From Palsa-1233 sp031367105 (GTDB lineage Bacteria; Gemmatimonadota; Gemmatimonadetes; Gemmatimonadales; GWC2-71-9): 64,000 nucleotides of DNA. Every line of letters starts with the position of its first letter. Position 1 is the stretch's first letter. The stretch is taken from positions 22,877 through 86,876 of the forward strand of contig JANLPG010000120.1 of the NCBI GenBank assembly GCA_031367105.1. The letters are read 5' to 3'. Positions 45,174-54,309 of this stretch are shown one piece after another. The position numbers and the translations under genes were made by a program. A model generated the notes under the pieces. It was not told the DNA's origin and did not search any database. It worked only from the letters and a program-made list of their open reading frames with translations.

Positions 45174-46618
45174 CCCTGCACGAGCTGGTTCGCCTGCTCC
45201 GTTCCCACGACCTTGTGATCCGCTCGAGCGACGACGATCTCGCGGTGAGTGCCCTCGCACTGGATTCGCGGCAGGTCGTTCCGGGAGCCCTGTTCATTGC
45301 CGTGCGTGGCCCAGCAGTCGATGGACACCGTTTCATCGCCAACGCGGTTGCGGCGGGGGCAGTCGCGGTCGTGACGGAAGCGGAGTGCACACTCGGGGTG
45401 CCCGTGGTGGTCGTTCGCGATGGTCAGCAGGCGGCGCACCTCCTTGCCGAATGCTGGTATGGGCACCCCGCGAGTGCGTTGCAGCTCACCGGGGTCACCG
45501 GAACAAACGGCAAGACGACGACGACCGCGTTGCTGCGGCACTTGCTCAACGCCGCCGGCGACGCCGGGAGCATCGGCACGCTTGGTGCCTTCGATGGCAG
45601 TGGCCGTGCGGTTCCGTCGACCGCTGGCTCGCTCACGACGCCGGGCCCGCTCGATCTGCAGGCGACGCTGCGCGAGCTCGTCGCGGCAGGCGTGCGCCGG
45701 GTGGCGATGGAGACGTCTTCGCACGCACTCGATCAGGGCCGCCTCGACGGGCTGACGTTTGCGGCCGGGATCTTCACCAACCTGACCCGCGACCATCTCG
45801 ATTACCACCTCACGATGGAGCAGTATCTCGCCGCGAAACTGCGGCTCGCCGAGCTGGTGTCCGGCGACGGTGTGCTCGCGGTCAACGCCGATGATTCGGC
45901 CTGGACGTCGCTGCACGGTGATTCCCGGACGATCACGTGGGGCGCTTCGGCCGACGCGACCGTGCGTGTCGAAGCGGTGATGTCGGTGGCCGCAGGAAGC
46001 CGCTTCACGTTGTCCGGTCGCTTCGGTCGCGCGGAAGTTGCGATTCCGTTCCCGGGTGATTTCAATGTCGCCAATGCTGCTGGCGCTGCCGCCGCCGCGC
46101 TCGGGCTCGGCATCGCGCTTCCCACGGTCGCCGAACGACTTGGCTCTGCACCGCAGGTGCCCGGCCGGATGGAAAAACTCGTCGACGCCCCGTTTCACGT
46201 ATTGCGCGACTATGCCCACACCCCCGATGCCCTGGAACGCGCCCTCGCCACGCTCCGGCCCCTGACACCGCGCCGATTGATTGTCGTCTTCGGCTGTGGC
46301 GGCGACCGCGACAAGGGGAAGCGACCGCTGATGGGGCAGATCGCCGCCGCGGGCGCCGACTATGCCATCGTGACCTCCGACAACCCGCGGACCGAAGACC
46401 CCGAACGGATCATCGACGACATCGTCGCCGGGATGCCACGCAGCGGCTGGGAGCGGGAGAGCGACCGCTACGTCGCGATCGCGCTCGCACTGGGGCAGGC
46501 GGGCCCGGGGGATGCCGTGCTGCTGGCCGGCAAGGGGCACGAGAGCTATCAGGTCGTCGGCACTGCTTCCCTCCCCTTCGACGAGCGCGCAATTGTGCTC
46601 GGCCTTCTGGGTCGTTGA
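45170..46618 (+). CDS. murE: UDP-MurNAc-tripeptide ligase, meso-diaminopimelate type
   Basis: Adds the third residue to the UDP-MurNAc-dipeptide. The 482-residue protein has LDSRQVVPGALFIAVRG at the UDP-binding N-domain, P-loop TGVTGTNGKTTTT, the EVSSHALDQGR-type motif METSSHALDQGRLDG, NLTRDHLDYH, and VFGCGGDRDKGKRPLMG. The amino-acid selectivity loop reads SDNPRTEDP; DNPR marks ligases that use meso-diaminopimelate, so the peptidoglycan should be DAP-type, as expected for a Gram-negative organism. The ATG at 45170 overlaps the ftsI stop. Confidence 0.97.
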   Translation: MTLHELVRLLRSHDLVIRSSDDDLAVSALALDSRQVVPGALFIAVRGPAVDGHRFIANAVAAGAVAVVTEAECTLGVPVVVVRDGQQAAHLLAECWYGHPASALQLTGVTGTNGKTTTTALLRHLLNAAGDAGSIGTLGAFDGSGRAVPSTAGSLTTPGPLDLQATLRELVAAGVRRVAMETSSHALDQGRLDGLTFAAGIFTNLTRDHLDYHLTMEQYLAAKLRLAELVSGDGVLAVNADDSAWTSLHGDSRTITWGASADATVRVEAVMSVAAGSRFTLSGRFGRAEVAIPFPGDFNVANAAGAAAAALGLGIALPTVAERLGSAPQVPGRMEKLVDAPFHVLRDYAHTPDALERALATLRPLTPRRLIVVFGCGGDRDKGKRPLMGQIAAAGADYAIVTSDNPRTEDPERIIDDIVAGMPRSGWERESDRYVAIALALGQAGPGDAVLLAGKGHESYQVVGTASLPFDERAIVLGLLGR

Positions 46619-46620
46619 CG

Positions 46621-47970
46621 GTGCGCTTCCCCGACGCGTGGGTGCGAGCCGCTCTCGACCTTCCCGGGAGTGCCGCAGTCAGCTTCGCCGCGGTGGTGAC
46701 CGACTCGCGCGCCATGGTGCCGAATGCACTCTTCGTCGCATTGCGGGGTGAGCGGTTCGATGCCCACCATTTTCTCGAGGGCGCACGAGCGGCCGGCGCG
46801 TCCGGCGCGGTCGTCGTGACGGTCACGCCACCGGTCCCGGGCCTGATTCTGTACCACGTGGCCGACACCCTCCACGCGCTGGGTGACCTCGGCAACGCGG
46901 CTCGCAAAGGGATCGCCGGCCCGGTCATCGGCATCACCGGGCAGAACGGCAAGACCTCCACCAAGGAGATGGTCGCGGCAGTGCTGGGGACCCGCTGGCG
47001 CACCCATCGTACTCGCGCCAACCTCAACAACCTGATCGGGGTGCCCCAAACGATTCTCGAGGCGCCCGAAGGCACCGAGGCGCTGGTAGTCGAAGCCGGC
47101 GCCAATCTCCCCGGCGAGATCGCGCGCTACCGCGAGATCATCGCGCCCGACATCGCGATCGTCACCAACGCGGGTGCAGGGCACCTCGAAGGCTTCGGAA
47201 GCGTCGCCGCGGTGGTGCACGAGAAACTGGCGCTGACCCGGGACGTGCCCCTCGCCATCGTGGGGGTCACGCCGCCGGAATTGGCGCCCGGCGCCCGGGA
47301 GCGGCTGGCCGCTCGCGTGATGACCGCCGGGCTTGCCGACGCAGATGTGGCACCGGAGCGGGTCGAGTGCGCTGCCGATGGTCGACCGATCATCACCATC
47401 GACGGACGGACCTTTACCCTGGCAGCGCGAGGCAGGCACCAGGCGGGCAACGCGATGTTCGCGTGGGCAGTCGCACGTGAACTGGGTCTCGATCTTGACG
47501 ACGCAGCCCGGGCGCTGGAATCGTTCAGCGTGCCTGGGGGGCGCGGCGAGTTGAGCCAGCACGGCACGTTGACGGTGTTGAATGACAGCTACAACGCCAA
47601 CCCCCAATCGTTCGCCACCGCGATCGCGCTGGCCCAGGATCTCCGGGCCGGGCGCCGGCTGGTCTTCGTCGCGGGGACGATGCGGGAGCTGGGCGACGAA
47701 GCCCCGGCCTTCCACGCCGCCGTGGCGGAGGAACTTGCCCGGTTGCAGCCCGATCTCCTCGCCGTGGTGGGTGAGTTCGTCGCCGCGTTCGCGCCGTGGC
47801 GAGCGCAGTTTGCCGGTCGGCTGATCGAGGCGTCCGATGCCGAGGCGATGGGGCCGCTGCTTGCCGCACGGCTGCAGGGGGACGAGCTGGTGGTCCTCAA
47901 GGCTTCGCGGGGGGTGGCCCTCGAACGTATTCTTCCCGCGATTCTCCCCCGCGCCGCTACCAACGCCTGA
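46621..47970 (+). CDS. murF: UDP-MurNAc-tripeptide--D-alanyl-D-alanine ligase
   Basis: Adds the D-Ala-D-Ala dipeptide to complete the UDP-MurNAc-pentapeptide. About 449 residues. Motifs are TDSRAMVPNALFVALRGERFDAHHF, P-loop GITGQNGKTSTKEM, the NLNNLIGVPQTIL stretch typical of MurF, VVEAGAN, TNAGAGHLEGFGS, GRHQAGNAMFAWAVA, and LNDSYNANPQSF. Start choice: GTG at 46621, two bases after the murE stop, gives the natural N-terminus VRFPDAW; a TTG at 46615 would overlap the murE stop (TTGA) and add two residues. It is followed six bases later by mraY. Confidence 0.95.
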   Translation: MRFPDAWVRAALDLPGSAAVSFAAVVTDSRAMVPNALFVALRGERFDAHHFLEGARAAGASGAVVVTVTPPVPGLILYHVADTLHALGDLGNAARKGIAGPVIGITGQNGKTSTKEMVAAVLGTRWRTHRTRANLNNLIGVPQTILEAPEGTEALVVEAGANLPGEIARYREIIAPDIAIVTNAGAGHLEGFGSVAAVVHEKLALTRDVPLAIVGVTPPELAPGARERLAARVMTAGLADADVAPERVECAADGRPIITIDGRTFTLAARGRHQAGNAMFAWAVARELGLDLDDAARALESFSVPGGRGELSQHGTLTVLNDSYNANPQSFATAIALAQDLRAGRRLVFVAGTMRELGDEAPAFHAAVAEELARLQPDLLAVVGEFVAAFAPWRAQFAGRLIEASDAEAMGPLLAARLQGDELVVLKASRGVALERILPAILPRAATNA

Positions 47971-47976
47971 GGCACG

Positions 47977-49104
47977 ATGCTCTACCATCTGCTCGCGCCG
48001 CTCGGCAAGACCAACCTGCTCTTCAACTTGTTCAACTACATCTCGTTCCGTGCTGCCGGAGCGATGGTCACCGCGCTGATCATTGCATTCGTCGTGGGGC
48101 CGGGGATCATTGCGAAGCTGCGGGAGCTGAAGGTGGGGCAGGTGATCAGGGCGGAGGGTCCGGCGACGCATCAGGTGAAGCGTGGGACGCCCACCATGGG
48201 GGGGCTGATCATCATCGCGGCGACGGTCATCCCGACGTTGCTCTGGGCACCGATCACCAATCGTTTCGTGATGGTCACGGTTATCGCAATGCTCTGGTGC
48301 GGTGCCATCGGTTTCGTCGATGACTATCTCAAGGTGGTCGAGGGACGTCCCCGCGGGCTGGTCGCGAAGTGGAAGCTGATCGGCCAGGTGAGTTTCGGCG
48401 TCACCCTCGGCGTGATGCTGGTCCAGTGGCCGGTGGTTCCGCCGGCCACCATCCCCGCGGCCGCCACAACGGTGCCATTTTTCAAGTATCTGCTGGTCAC
48501 CTTCGCGCCGTGGCTCTATGTGCTCTTCGTCACCGGTGTGGTGACCGGATTCTCCAACGCCGTGAACCTCACCGACGGCCTGGACGGTCTGGCCACCGGA
48601 CTTTCGATGATCGCCGCGGGGGCATTCGCCTTCTTCGCGTATGTGCTGGGGCGAATCGATACCACGGGCTACCTGAATCTCTTCTATCTCCCCGGGTCGG
48701 GTGAGCTGGCGGTCTTCTGCGCGGCACTGATGGGGGCCTGCCTCGGCTTCCTCTGGTTCAATGCCCACCCTGCCAAGGTGTTCATGGGCGACACCGGGTC
48801 GCTCGCACTTGGTGGCGCCTTCGGTACCATCGCCATCCTGTTGAAATCGGAGTTCCTGCTGGTCATCGTTGGGGGCGTCTTCGTCACCGAGGCGGTCTCG
48901 GTGATGCTGCAGACATCTGTCTACAAGTATTTCAAGCACTCGCGCGGCCGTGAGTACGCCGATGCCCATCGCGTGTTCCGGATGGCGCCGCTCCACCACC
49001 ACTTCGAGAAGCTGGGCTGGGCCGAAACCACGGTGGTCGTCCGCTTCTGGATTCTTGGCATCTTTTGCGCGCTCGCCGCGTTTGCGACGCTCAAGCTGCG
49101 ATGA
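47977..49104 (+). CDS. mraY: Phospho-N-acetylmuramoyl-pentapeptide transferase
   Basis: Integral membrane enzyme linking phospho-MurNAc-pentapeptide to undecaprenyl phosphate (lipid I). The 375-residue, ten-helix protein has GTPTMGGLIIIAA, the Asp-rich loop GFVDDYLKVVEGRPRGL, the catalytic NLTDGLDGLATG, FLWFNAHPAKVFMGDTGSLALGG, and the APLHHHFEKLGW signature. All catalytic Asp and His motifs are present. A GAGG lies four bases before the ATG. The stop overlaps murD by 4 bp. Confidence 0.97.
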   Translation: MLYHLLAPLGKTNLLFNLFNYISFRAAGAMVTALIIAFVVGPGIIAKLRELKVGQVIRAEGPATHQVKRGTPTMGGLIIIAATVIPTLLWAPITNRFVMVTVIAMLWCGAIGFVDDYLKVVEGRPRGLVAKWKLIGQVSFGVTLGVMLVQWPVVPPATIPAAATTVPFFKYLLVTFAPWLYVLFVTGVVTGFSNAVNLTDGLDGLATGLSMIAAGAFAFFAYVLGRIDTTGYLNLFYLPGSGELAVFCAALMGACLGFLWFNAHPAKVFMGDTGSLALGGAFGTIAILLKSEFLLVIVGGVFVTEAVSVMLQTSVYKYFKHSRGREYADAHRVFRMAPLHHHFEKLGWAETTVVVRFWILGIFCALAAFATLKLR

Positions 49105-50402
49105 GTCGGATCACGGAGTGGCGTGAGGGGCAGCGCGAGGTCAGTGTCGCCGGGCTGGGGCGGAGTGGCAGTGCGGCGGTGCAATTGCTCGAGGCGAATG
49201 GCATCGCGGTGTACGCTTCCGACGCGGCCAAGGGCGGGCACGATCTCCTCCGCATCGCCCGGAGCGCGGCCCTGATCCTCTCCCCTGGCATTCCGCCGGA
49301 GTCGGAGGTGGTGCGAGCCGCCACCAACGCCGGCATCCCGGTGCTCGCCGAGGCCCAGCTGGGATTGGATGCCCTCGCCGGCGTCCCCTACGTGGCCATC
49401 ACCGGGACCAACGGGAAAACGACCACGACGGCGCTCGTCGATCACATCTTCCGGACCGCCGGAAAACAGTCGGTCGCAGCGGGCAACATCGGGCTGGCGC
49501 TCTCCGCCGTGGCGCTGCGACGGCCGCGGCCCGATTGGCTCGCGGTGGAGCTGTCCTCGTTCCAGTTGCACGACTCGCCTGCACTGGCTCCCACGGTCGG
49601 GATCCTCACTAACCTCGCCCCCGATCACCTTGATCGCTATCCGACGCTTGAGTCCTACTACGCCGACAAGGCGCGTCTCTTCGCGAATGCGTCGCCCGCG
49701 TCGATCTGGGTCAGCAATCTCGATGATCGCGATTCCCGCACGATGGTCGCTGGCGTGCCGGGACGACACCTCGCGTTCACCACCCTGCCCGGGGTGACGG
49801 CCGATGCCTGGTTTGCTCACGAGGCACAGCACCTGATGCTGGGGGGACGACCGCTGCTTGTGAGAGGCCAGTTACCCCTGCTCGGTGACCACAATGTGGC
49901 CAATGCGTTGGCTGCCGCGCTGGCGGTCCACGCAGTGGGTGTGCACCCCGACGTCATCGGACGTGGGCTCGCCTCCTTTCACGCCCTGATGCACCGAGTC
50001 GAGCCAGTGCGCGAAGTGGATGGTGTGCTCTGGATCAACGACTCGAAGGCGACCAATGTCTCGTCGACGCTCGTGGCCGTCCAGGCGATGATGCGCCCGT
50101 ACATTCTCCTGCTCGGTGGGCGACACAAGGGTGAACCGTACACCGCCCTACGCGAGTCCCTCCGGCCCCGGTGTGCCGGGGTCGTCGCCTACGGCGAAGC
50201 CGCAGAGCGCATCGTGCACGACCTGGCCGGCGAGCTCAACGTCGTGCGGAGCGGGAGTTTCGAAGAGGTGATCGCGACGGCGCGTCGCCTCGCGCCACAG
50301 GGTGGTGCCGTGCTGCTCTCGCCGGCCTGTTCGAGCTACGATATGTTCACCAACTATGAGGAGCGCGGCGCAACATTTCGCCGACTCGTCGAGGCAATGT
50401 GA
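49101..50402 (+). CDS. murD: UDP-MurNAc-L-alanine--D-glutamate ligase
   Basis: Adds D-Glu to UDP-MurNAc-L-Ala. The 433-residue product has the N-terminal Rossmann domain (VSVAGLGRSGSAAVQLL), the P-loop VAITGTNGKTTTTALV, ELSSFQL in the Mur-ligase central motif, NLAPDHLDRYPTLESYYADKARLF, LPLLGDHNVANALAAALAV, and the C-terminal INDSKATNVSSTLVAVQAM and LLLGGRHKGEPY. Its position between mraY and ftsW is canonical. The ATG overlaps the mraY stop and its own stop overlaps the ftsW GTG. Confidence 0.96.
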   Translation: MSRITEWREGQREVSVAGLGRSGSAAVQLLEANGIAVYASDAAKGGHDLLRIARSAALILSPGIPPESEVVRAATNAGIPVLAEAQLGLDALAGVPYVAITGTNGKTTTTALVDHIFRTAGKQSVAAGNIGLALSAVALRRPRPDWLAVELSSFQLHDSPALAPTVGILTNLAPDHLDRYPTLESYYADKARLFANASPASIWVSNLDDRDSRTMVAGVPGRHLAFTTLPGVTADAWFAHEAQHLMLGGRPLLVRGQLPLLGDHNVANALAAALAVHAVGVHPDVIGRGLASFHALMHRVEPVREVDGVLWINDSKATNVSSTLVAVQAMMRPYILLLGGRHKGEPYTALRESLRPRCAGVVAYGEAAERIVHDLAGELNVVRSGSFEEVIATARRLAPQGGAVLLSPACSSYDMFTNYEERGATFRRLVEAM

Positions 50403-51547
50403 GCTCGCCGAACGTTCGCCACCCCGGGGAGTACCGCTGGGAGACCCGGCTGCTGGCTGTTGTCACCCTGACCCTCACCGGCTTCGGGGTCGCGAACTGC
50501 CTCGCCGCTGGCACCTATCTGGCATCGTCCTACCGCGAAGCAACTCAGCAGGCACTGGCTGCACTGGTTGGCGGCGTGGTGTTCATCGTCGCCGCAAATA
50601 CCGACTATCAGCTCTGGCGCCGCATCGCGAAGCCTCTCCTCATCGCGACGATCGGGGCGCTCACGCTGATCGCGATTCCGGCGTTGCTCTATGGGAAGCG
50701 GCCCGCCCCCGGGCCGATCGAAGCACTCTTCCCGCTGCACTTCGGTGCGCGACGCTGGCTCCGCCTGGGAGTACAGATCCAGATGTCGGAAATCGCACGC
50801 TTCACGCTGGCGGCGTGGCTGGCAGCACGGTTGGCCGACATCGGCACCAGGGTGCGGAATCTGCAGGAAGGGCTGCTGCCATTGATCGGCGTTGTCACAC
50901 TCACCGCCGGGTTGGTCGCGGTGGAGCCATCGGTGACGATGGCGGTAGTCATCACCCTGATCTCCGTCGCCGTCATCTTCACGGCCGGTGCGCGTATCCC
51001 GCACTTGCTCGCTCCGGTCGCCCTCGGTATCGCCGCGCTCGCGGCGATCCTGGTGCTCGACCCGGTGCGTGCCCGGCGCTACCTCGCCCACAGCGATCCG
51101 TGCGCCAAAGTCGAGCAGGTGTGCAATTCCCTGATCGGCCTCGGCAATGGCGGGCTCACCGGCGTGGGATTCGGTCGTGGCACCCAGAAGCTCGGACATC
51201 TGCCGTTCAACTACTCCGACTTTCTCCTCTCCGGCGTCGGCGAGGAGTGGGGCTACGTCGGGGTCATCTTTGTGGCCGTCGGCTTTGCGCTTTTCTGCTG
51301 GATGGGCTTCCGGATTGCCAAGACCGCACGTGATCCGTTCGGGACCTACCTGGCTTCGGGGATTACCCTCGGCATCGGTGTCTCGGCATTTATGCACGCG
51401 GCCGTGGTGACCAACCTGATGCCGGCCACCGGCCTGACCCTGCCATTCATGTCGGCGGGACGCGTCTCCGTCATCGTCTGCCTCTTTTCGGCCGGAGTCC
51501 TGGTGTCCATCGGCCGACGACGTGGCCGGCCCGCCCCCGACCGATGA
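50399..51547 (+). CDS. ftsW: SEDS-family glycosyltransferase FtsW
   Basis: Polytopic SEDS protein that polymerises lipid II at the septum together with the class B PBP. It has 382 residues and about ten TM helices. SEDS landmarks include LGVQIQMSEIARFTLAAWLAARL (R-x-x-x-x-x-Q-P-S-E-x-x-K position), EPSVTMAVVITLISVAVIFTAG, GLGNGGLTGVGFGRGTQKLGHLPFNYSDFLLSGVGEEWGYVG, and NLMPATGLTLPFMSAGR near the end. The usual L-P-E-x-x-[TN]-D-F-I-F segment reads LPFNYSDFLL: the Glu is absent but the Asp remains. The Q-P-S-E-x-x-K segment reads Q-M-S-E-I-A-R. Named FtsW rather than RodA because of its dcw location. GTG start in the murD stop. Confidence 0.9.
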   Translation: MSSPNVRHPGEYRWETRLLAVVTLTLTGFGVANCLAAGTYLASSYREATQQALAALVGGVVFIVAANTDYQLWRRIAKPLLIATIGALTLIAIPALLYGKRPAPGPIEALFPLHFGARRWLRLGVQIQMSEIARFTLAAWLAARLADIGTRVRNLQEGLLPLIGVVTLTAGLVAVEPSVTMAVVITLISVAVIFTAGARIPHLLAPVALGIAALAAILVLDPVRARRYLAHSDPCAKVEQVCNSLIGLGNGGLTGVGFGRGTQKLGHLPFNYSDFLLSGVGEEWGYVGVIFVAVGFALFCWMGFRIAKTARDPFGTYLASGITLGIGVSAFMHAAVVTNLMPATGLTLPFMSAGRVSVIVCLFSAGVLVSIGRRRGRPAPDR

Positions 51548-52638
51548 CCACTGTCCTCTTCGCGGGCGGTGGAACCGGCGGACATCTGATGCCTGCCCTC
51601 GCGATTGCCGCAGAGGTGGGTCGCCATCGACCCGACTGGCGACTCGTCTTTGCCGGCGCCGAGCGCGGGGTCGAGGCCGATGTCCTGCCCCGGCGCGGCG
51701 TGCCGCACCGGCTGCTTCCGCTCGAGCCCCTCTATCGCAACGCGTGGTGGCGCAATGCGCGCTGGCTGGTGCAGGGACCGCGACTGATCGGCGCGGTACA
51801 TCGGTTGCTGGAGGAGGAAAAACCCGCTGCCGTGATCGGCACCGGTGGCTACGCCAGCGGCCCCGTCGTCTGGGGAGCCACGCGTCGCAAGACGCCCACC
51901 GGTATTCTCGAACTCGATGTCCATCCGGGGCTGGCTACACGCTTCCTCGCCACCCGGGTGAGCGAGGTCTGGACTGCGACTCCAGAAGCGATGGCAGCCC
52001 TGCCGGCTGCGGTCCAATTGCGGACCAGCGTCACCGGCGCGCCAATCGTCGCGCCAGATCGCGCTCGCCGGGGGGCAGCACTCCTGCGCTTCGGTATCGA
52101 TGCGTCACGACCCGTGCTGGTCGTGACCGGTGGCAGTCAGGGCTCGTTGGCGCTGAACCGATTGGTGGCCGAGTGGCTTGCCGCCGGTGGAGGGCAGGAG
52201 GTGCAGGTGATCTGGGCCACCGGGCGCGCGACCCACGCCCAGTTCGCGTTATGGCACCGCCCGCCCGCGGTGACGGTGGTGCCGTTCCTTGAGCCGATGG
52301 CCGATGCCTGGGCGGTGGCGGATCTGTGCCTGGCACGCGCCGGGATGATGACGATCGCAGAACTCTGTGCCTGGGGGATACCTTCGGTGCTGATTCCGCT
52401 TCCCACCGCCGCAGCAGACCATCAGGCCCGCAACGCGCGGGCATCGGAGGCATCGGGAGCAGCCGTACTGCTGCCGGAGGCAGGCCTGACCGCGGCCGCA
52501 CTCGGAGGCGAGCTCGACGATCTGGTGCGCGACCCGGCGCGTCGGCTGCAGATGGCGACCGCGGCACGTGCCCGCGGACGGCCCGACGCGGCAGGGGTGA
52601 TCGCCGAGCACGTGATCCGGCTAGCCAGCGGAGCGTAG
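51544..52638 (+). CDS. murG: UDP-GlcNAc--undecaprenyl-PP-MurNAc-pentapeptide transferase
   Basis: Peripheral GT28 (GT-B fold) enzyme forming lipid II from lipid I on the cytoplasmic face. It has 364 residues. The N-terminal glycine-rich loop is AGGGTGGHLMPALAIA, the hydrophobic membrane-association patch lies near LLPLEPLYRNAWWRNARW, the second G-loop is GTGGYASGPVVWGA, and the UDP-GlcNAc region reads VVTGGSQGSLALNRLV ... MMTIAELCAWGIPSVLIPLPTAAADHQARNA. All expected motifs are present. It ends the first half of the dcw run; a 34-nt gap precedes the deacylase. Confidence 0.96.
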   Translation: MTTVLFAGGGTGGHLMPALAIAAEVGRHRPDWRLVFAGAERGVEADVLPRRGVPHRLLPLEPLYRNAWWRNARWLVQGPRLIGAVHRLLEEEKPAAVIGTGGYASGPVVWGATRRKTPTGILELDVHPGLATRFLATRVSEVWTATPEAMAALPAAVQLRTSVTGAPIVAPDRARRGAALLRFGIDASRPVLVVTGGSQGSLALNRLVAEWLAAGGGQEVQVIWATGRATHAQFALWHRPPAVTVVPFLEPMADAWAVADLCLARAGMMTIAELCAWGIPSVLIPLPTAAADHQARNARASEASGAAVLLPEAGLTAAALGGELDDLVRDPARRLQMATAARARGRPDAAGVIAEHVIRLASGA

Positions 52639-52672
52639 CAGGGTCTCTTCCCGACTATCCGAGGACACGCTG

Positions 52673-54301
52673 ATGTCGAGCAGCAGGCGCACCTTTCTCA
52701 GCTCCACCGGCGCAGCGCTCTTCGCGCTCCCGCGGTTCCCCACGATGCCTACCCGGCGAACGCGTTTCGACGTGGTGATCCGTGGGGGCACGGTAGTCGA
52801 CGGAAGCGGACAGCCGGGCCTCCTGCGTGATGTTGCGCTCGCGCAAGGCCGCATTGTCCGCATCGCCCGGCAGATCACCGAGCGTGGGTCACACGAGATT
52901 GCGGCGCGCGACCTCGTGGTCGCACCGGGCTTCATCGACATTCACTCCCACGGCGATGGGACGCTGGAGCAGGATGCGCGCGCGGAATCCCTGATTCGCC
53001 AGGGAATCACCACGATCGTGGTGGGACAGGATGGTGACTCCCGCGCGGTTGGCATCGATGATCGTGAATTCCCGTCGCTGTTTGCCGCGCTCGACCGTGG
53101 TCACCCCGGTGTCAATGTGGCCGCGATGATCGGACTCGGCAGTGTGCGCGACAAGATTGTGGGTGCCAGCGACCGTCCAGCGACGCCACGCGAACTCGCC
53201 GAGATGACCGTGATGGTCGATCGCGCCCTGCAGGGAGGGGCGTGCGGGGCATCGTCGGGGCTGGAGTACACACCGGGTGCCTTCGCCTCGCGCGAGGAGC
53301 TGATCGCGCTCTGCCGCCCATTGGCCGCACGACGGCTTCCCTACGCGACCCATATGCGCAATGAGGACGACCACCTGCTTGAGGCCATTGACGAGGCGAT
53401 CGCGGTGGCGGTGGGCGCGGGATGCCCGCTGCAGATCTCCCACCTCAAGACGCAGGGCCCACGCAACTGGAGCAAGCTCGACGCGGTGTTCGAACGAATC
53501 GACGGCGCGCATCGAGCGGGACTCGACGTGGCCTTCGATCGCTATCCCTATCTCGCCTACCAGACGGGGCTCACCAATCTCTTTCCGGTCTGGAGCCGGG
53601 ATGGCGGGACCGAAGCATTTCTGGGCCGGCTCGCCGATAGTGCCGTCGCGGCAGCGATCCGGCAGGAGACGCTGGCAAAGGTGGCATTGATCGGCGGTTG
53701 GGAATCCGTACTCGTGACGGCGGTGCGCGCCACCGAAGACAGTGCCGTCGTTGGGAAGCGGCTTGGCGCCTTCGCCCGACAGCTGGCGCGCGATCCCTAT
53801 GAGCTGGCGGTGGGGCTGCTGCGGCGCAGTCGCGCGAACGTCGGGATGGTCGGTTTCGCGATGAGCGAAGTGAACCTCGAGCGAATCCTGGCGCACCCGC
53901 TCGGAATGGTGTGCAGCGATGGTGGGGCGGTGGCACTGGACGGGCCGACGCGACGCGGCAGCCCCCACCCGCGCTCGCTGGGGACCTTCCCCAGGATTCT
54001 GGGGCGGTATGTGCGCGAACGGAAGGTGCTGCGGCTGGAGGAAGCGATCCACAAGATGACCGGCCAGCCCGCCGCTCGGGTGCGGTTGGCGGATCGCGGC
54101 CGGATTGCGGTGGGAGCGGCCGCCGATGTGGTGGTGTTCGATCCCGCTCGGGTGAGTGATCGGGCGACCTTCGAGGCGCCCTATCAGTATCCGGTGGGCA
54201 TCAACGCCGTGATCGTCAACGGGATTGTCGCACTCCAGGATGGTGAACGCCGCGGCACCGGGCACGGCGTCTCGTTACGGCCAGCGGGGGCACGGCGGTA
54301 A
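52673..54301 (+). CDS. N-acyl-D-amino-acid deacylase family amidohydrolase, Tat-type signal
   Basis: A 542-residue amidohydrolase-superfamily enzyme. The N-terminus SSSRRTFLSSTGAALFALP carries twin Arg followed by F-L and a hydrophobic stretch, a likely Tat signal. The metal-dependent barrel has DVVIRGGTVVDGSGQPG, PGFIDIHSHGDGTLEQD (HxH metal ligands), GITTIVVGQDGDS, GGACGASSGLEYTPGAFAS (characteristic of D-aminoacylases), LPYATHMRNEDDHLLEAIDEAIAVA, LQISHLKTQG and VCSDGGAVALDG. Family members release D-amino acids from N-acyl-D-amino acids or cleave D-aminoacyl dipeptides. Placed inside the dcw cluster, it could recycle D-amino-acid-containing wall fragments; that is inference. It converges with the minus-strand chaperone gene, 8 nt apart. 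Confidence 0.88.
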   Translation: MSSSRRTFLSSTGAALFALPRFPTMPTRRTRFDVVIRGGTVVDGSGQPGLLRDVALAQGRIVRIARQITERGSHEIAARDLVVAPGFIDIHSHGDGTLEQDARAESLIRQGITTIVVGQDGDSRAVGIDDREFPSLFAALDRGHPGVNVAAMIGLGSVRDKIVGASDRPATPRELAEMTVMVDRALQGGACGASSGLEYTPGAFASREELIALCRPLAARRLPYATHMRNEDDHLLEAIDEAIAVAVGAGCPLQISHLKTQGPRNWSKLDAVFERIDGAHRAGLDVAFDRYPYLAYQTGLTNLFPVWSRDGGTEAFLGRLADSAVAAAIRQETLAKVALIGGWESVLVTAVRATEDSAVVGKRLGAFARQLARDPYELAVGLLRRSRANVGMVGFAMSEVNLERILAHPLGMVCSDGGAVALDGPTRRGSPHPRSLGTFPRILGRYVRERKVLRLEEAIHKMTGQPAARVRLADRGRIAVGAAADVVVFDPARVSDRATFEAPYQYPVGINAVIVNGIVALQDGERRGTGHGVSLRPAGARR

Positions 54302-54309
54302 CCTCCGTC

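Noticed and set aside
46549..49002. 817-codon open frame on the minus strand across murF and mraY
   Set aside because: Antisense to two well-conserved Mur genes; charged, His/Arg/Gly-rich composition and no domain. High GC depletes stop codons in shadow frames.
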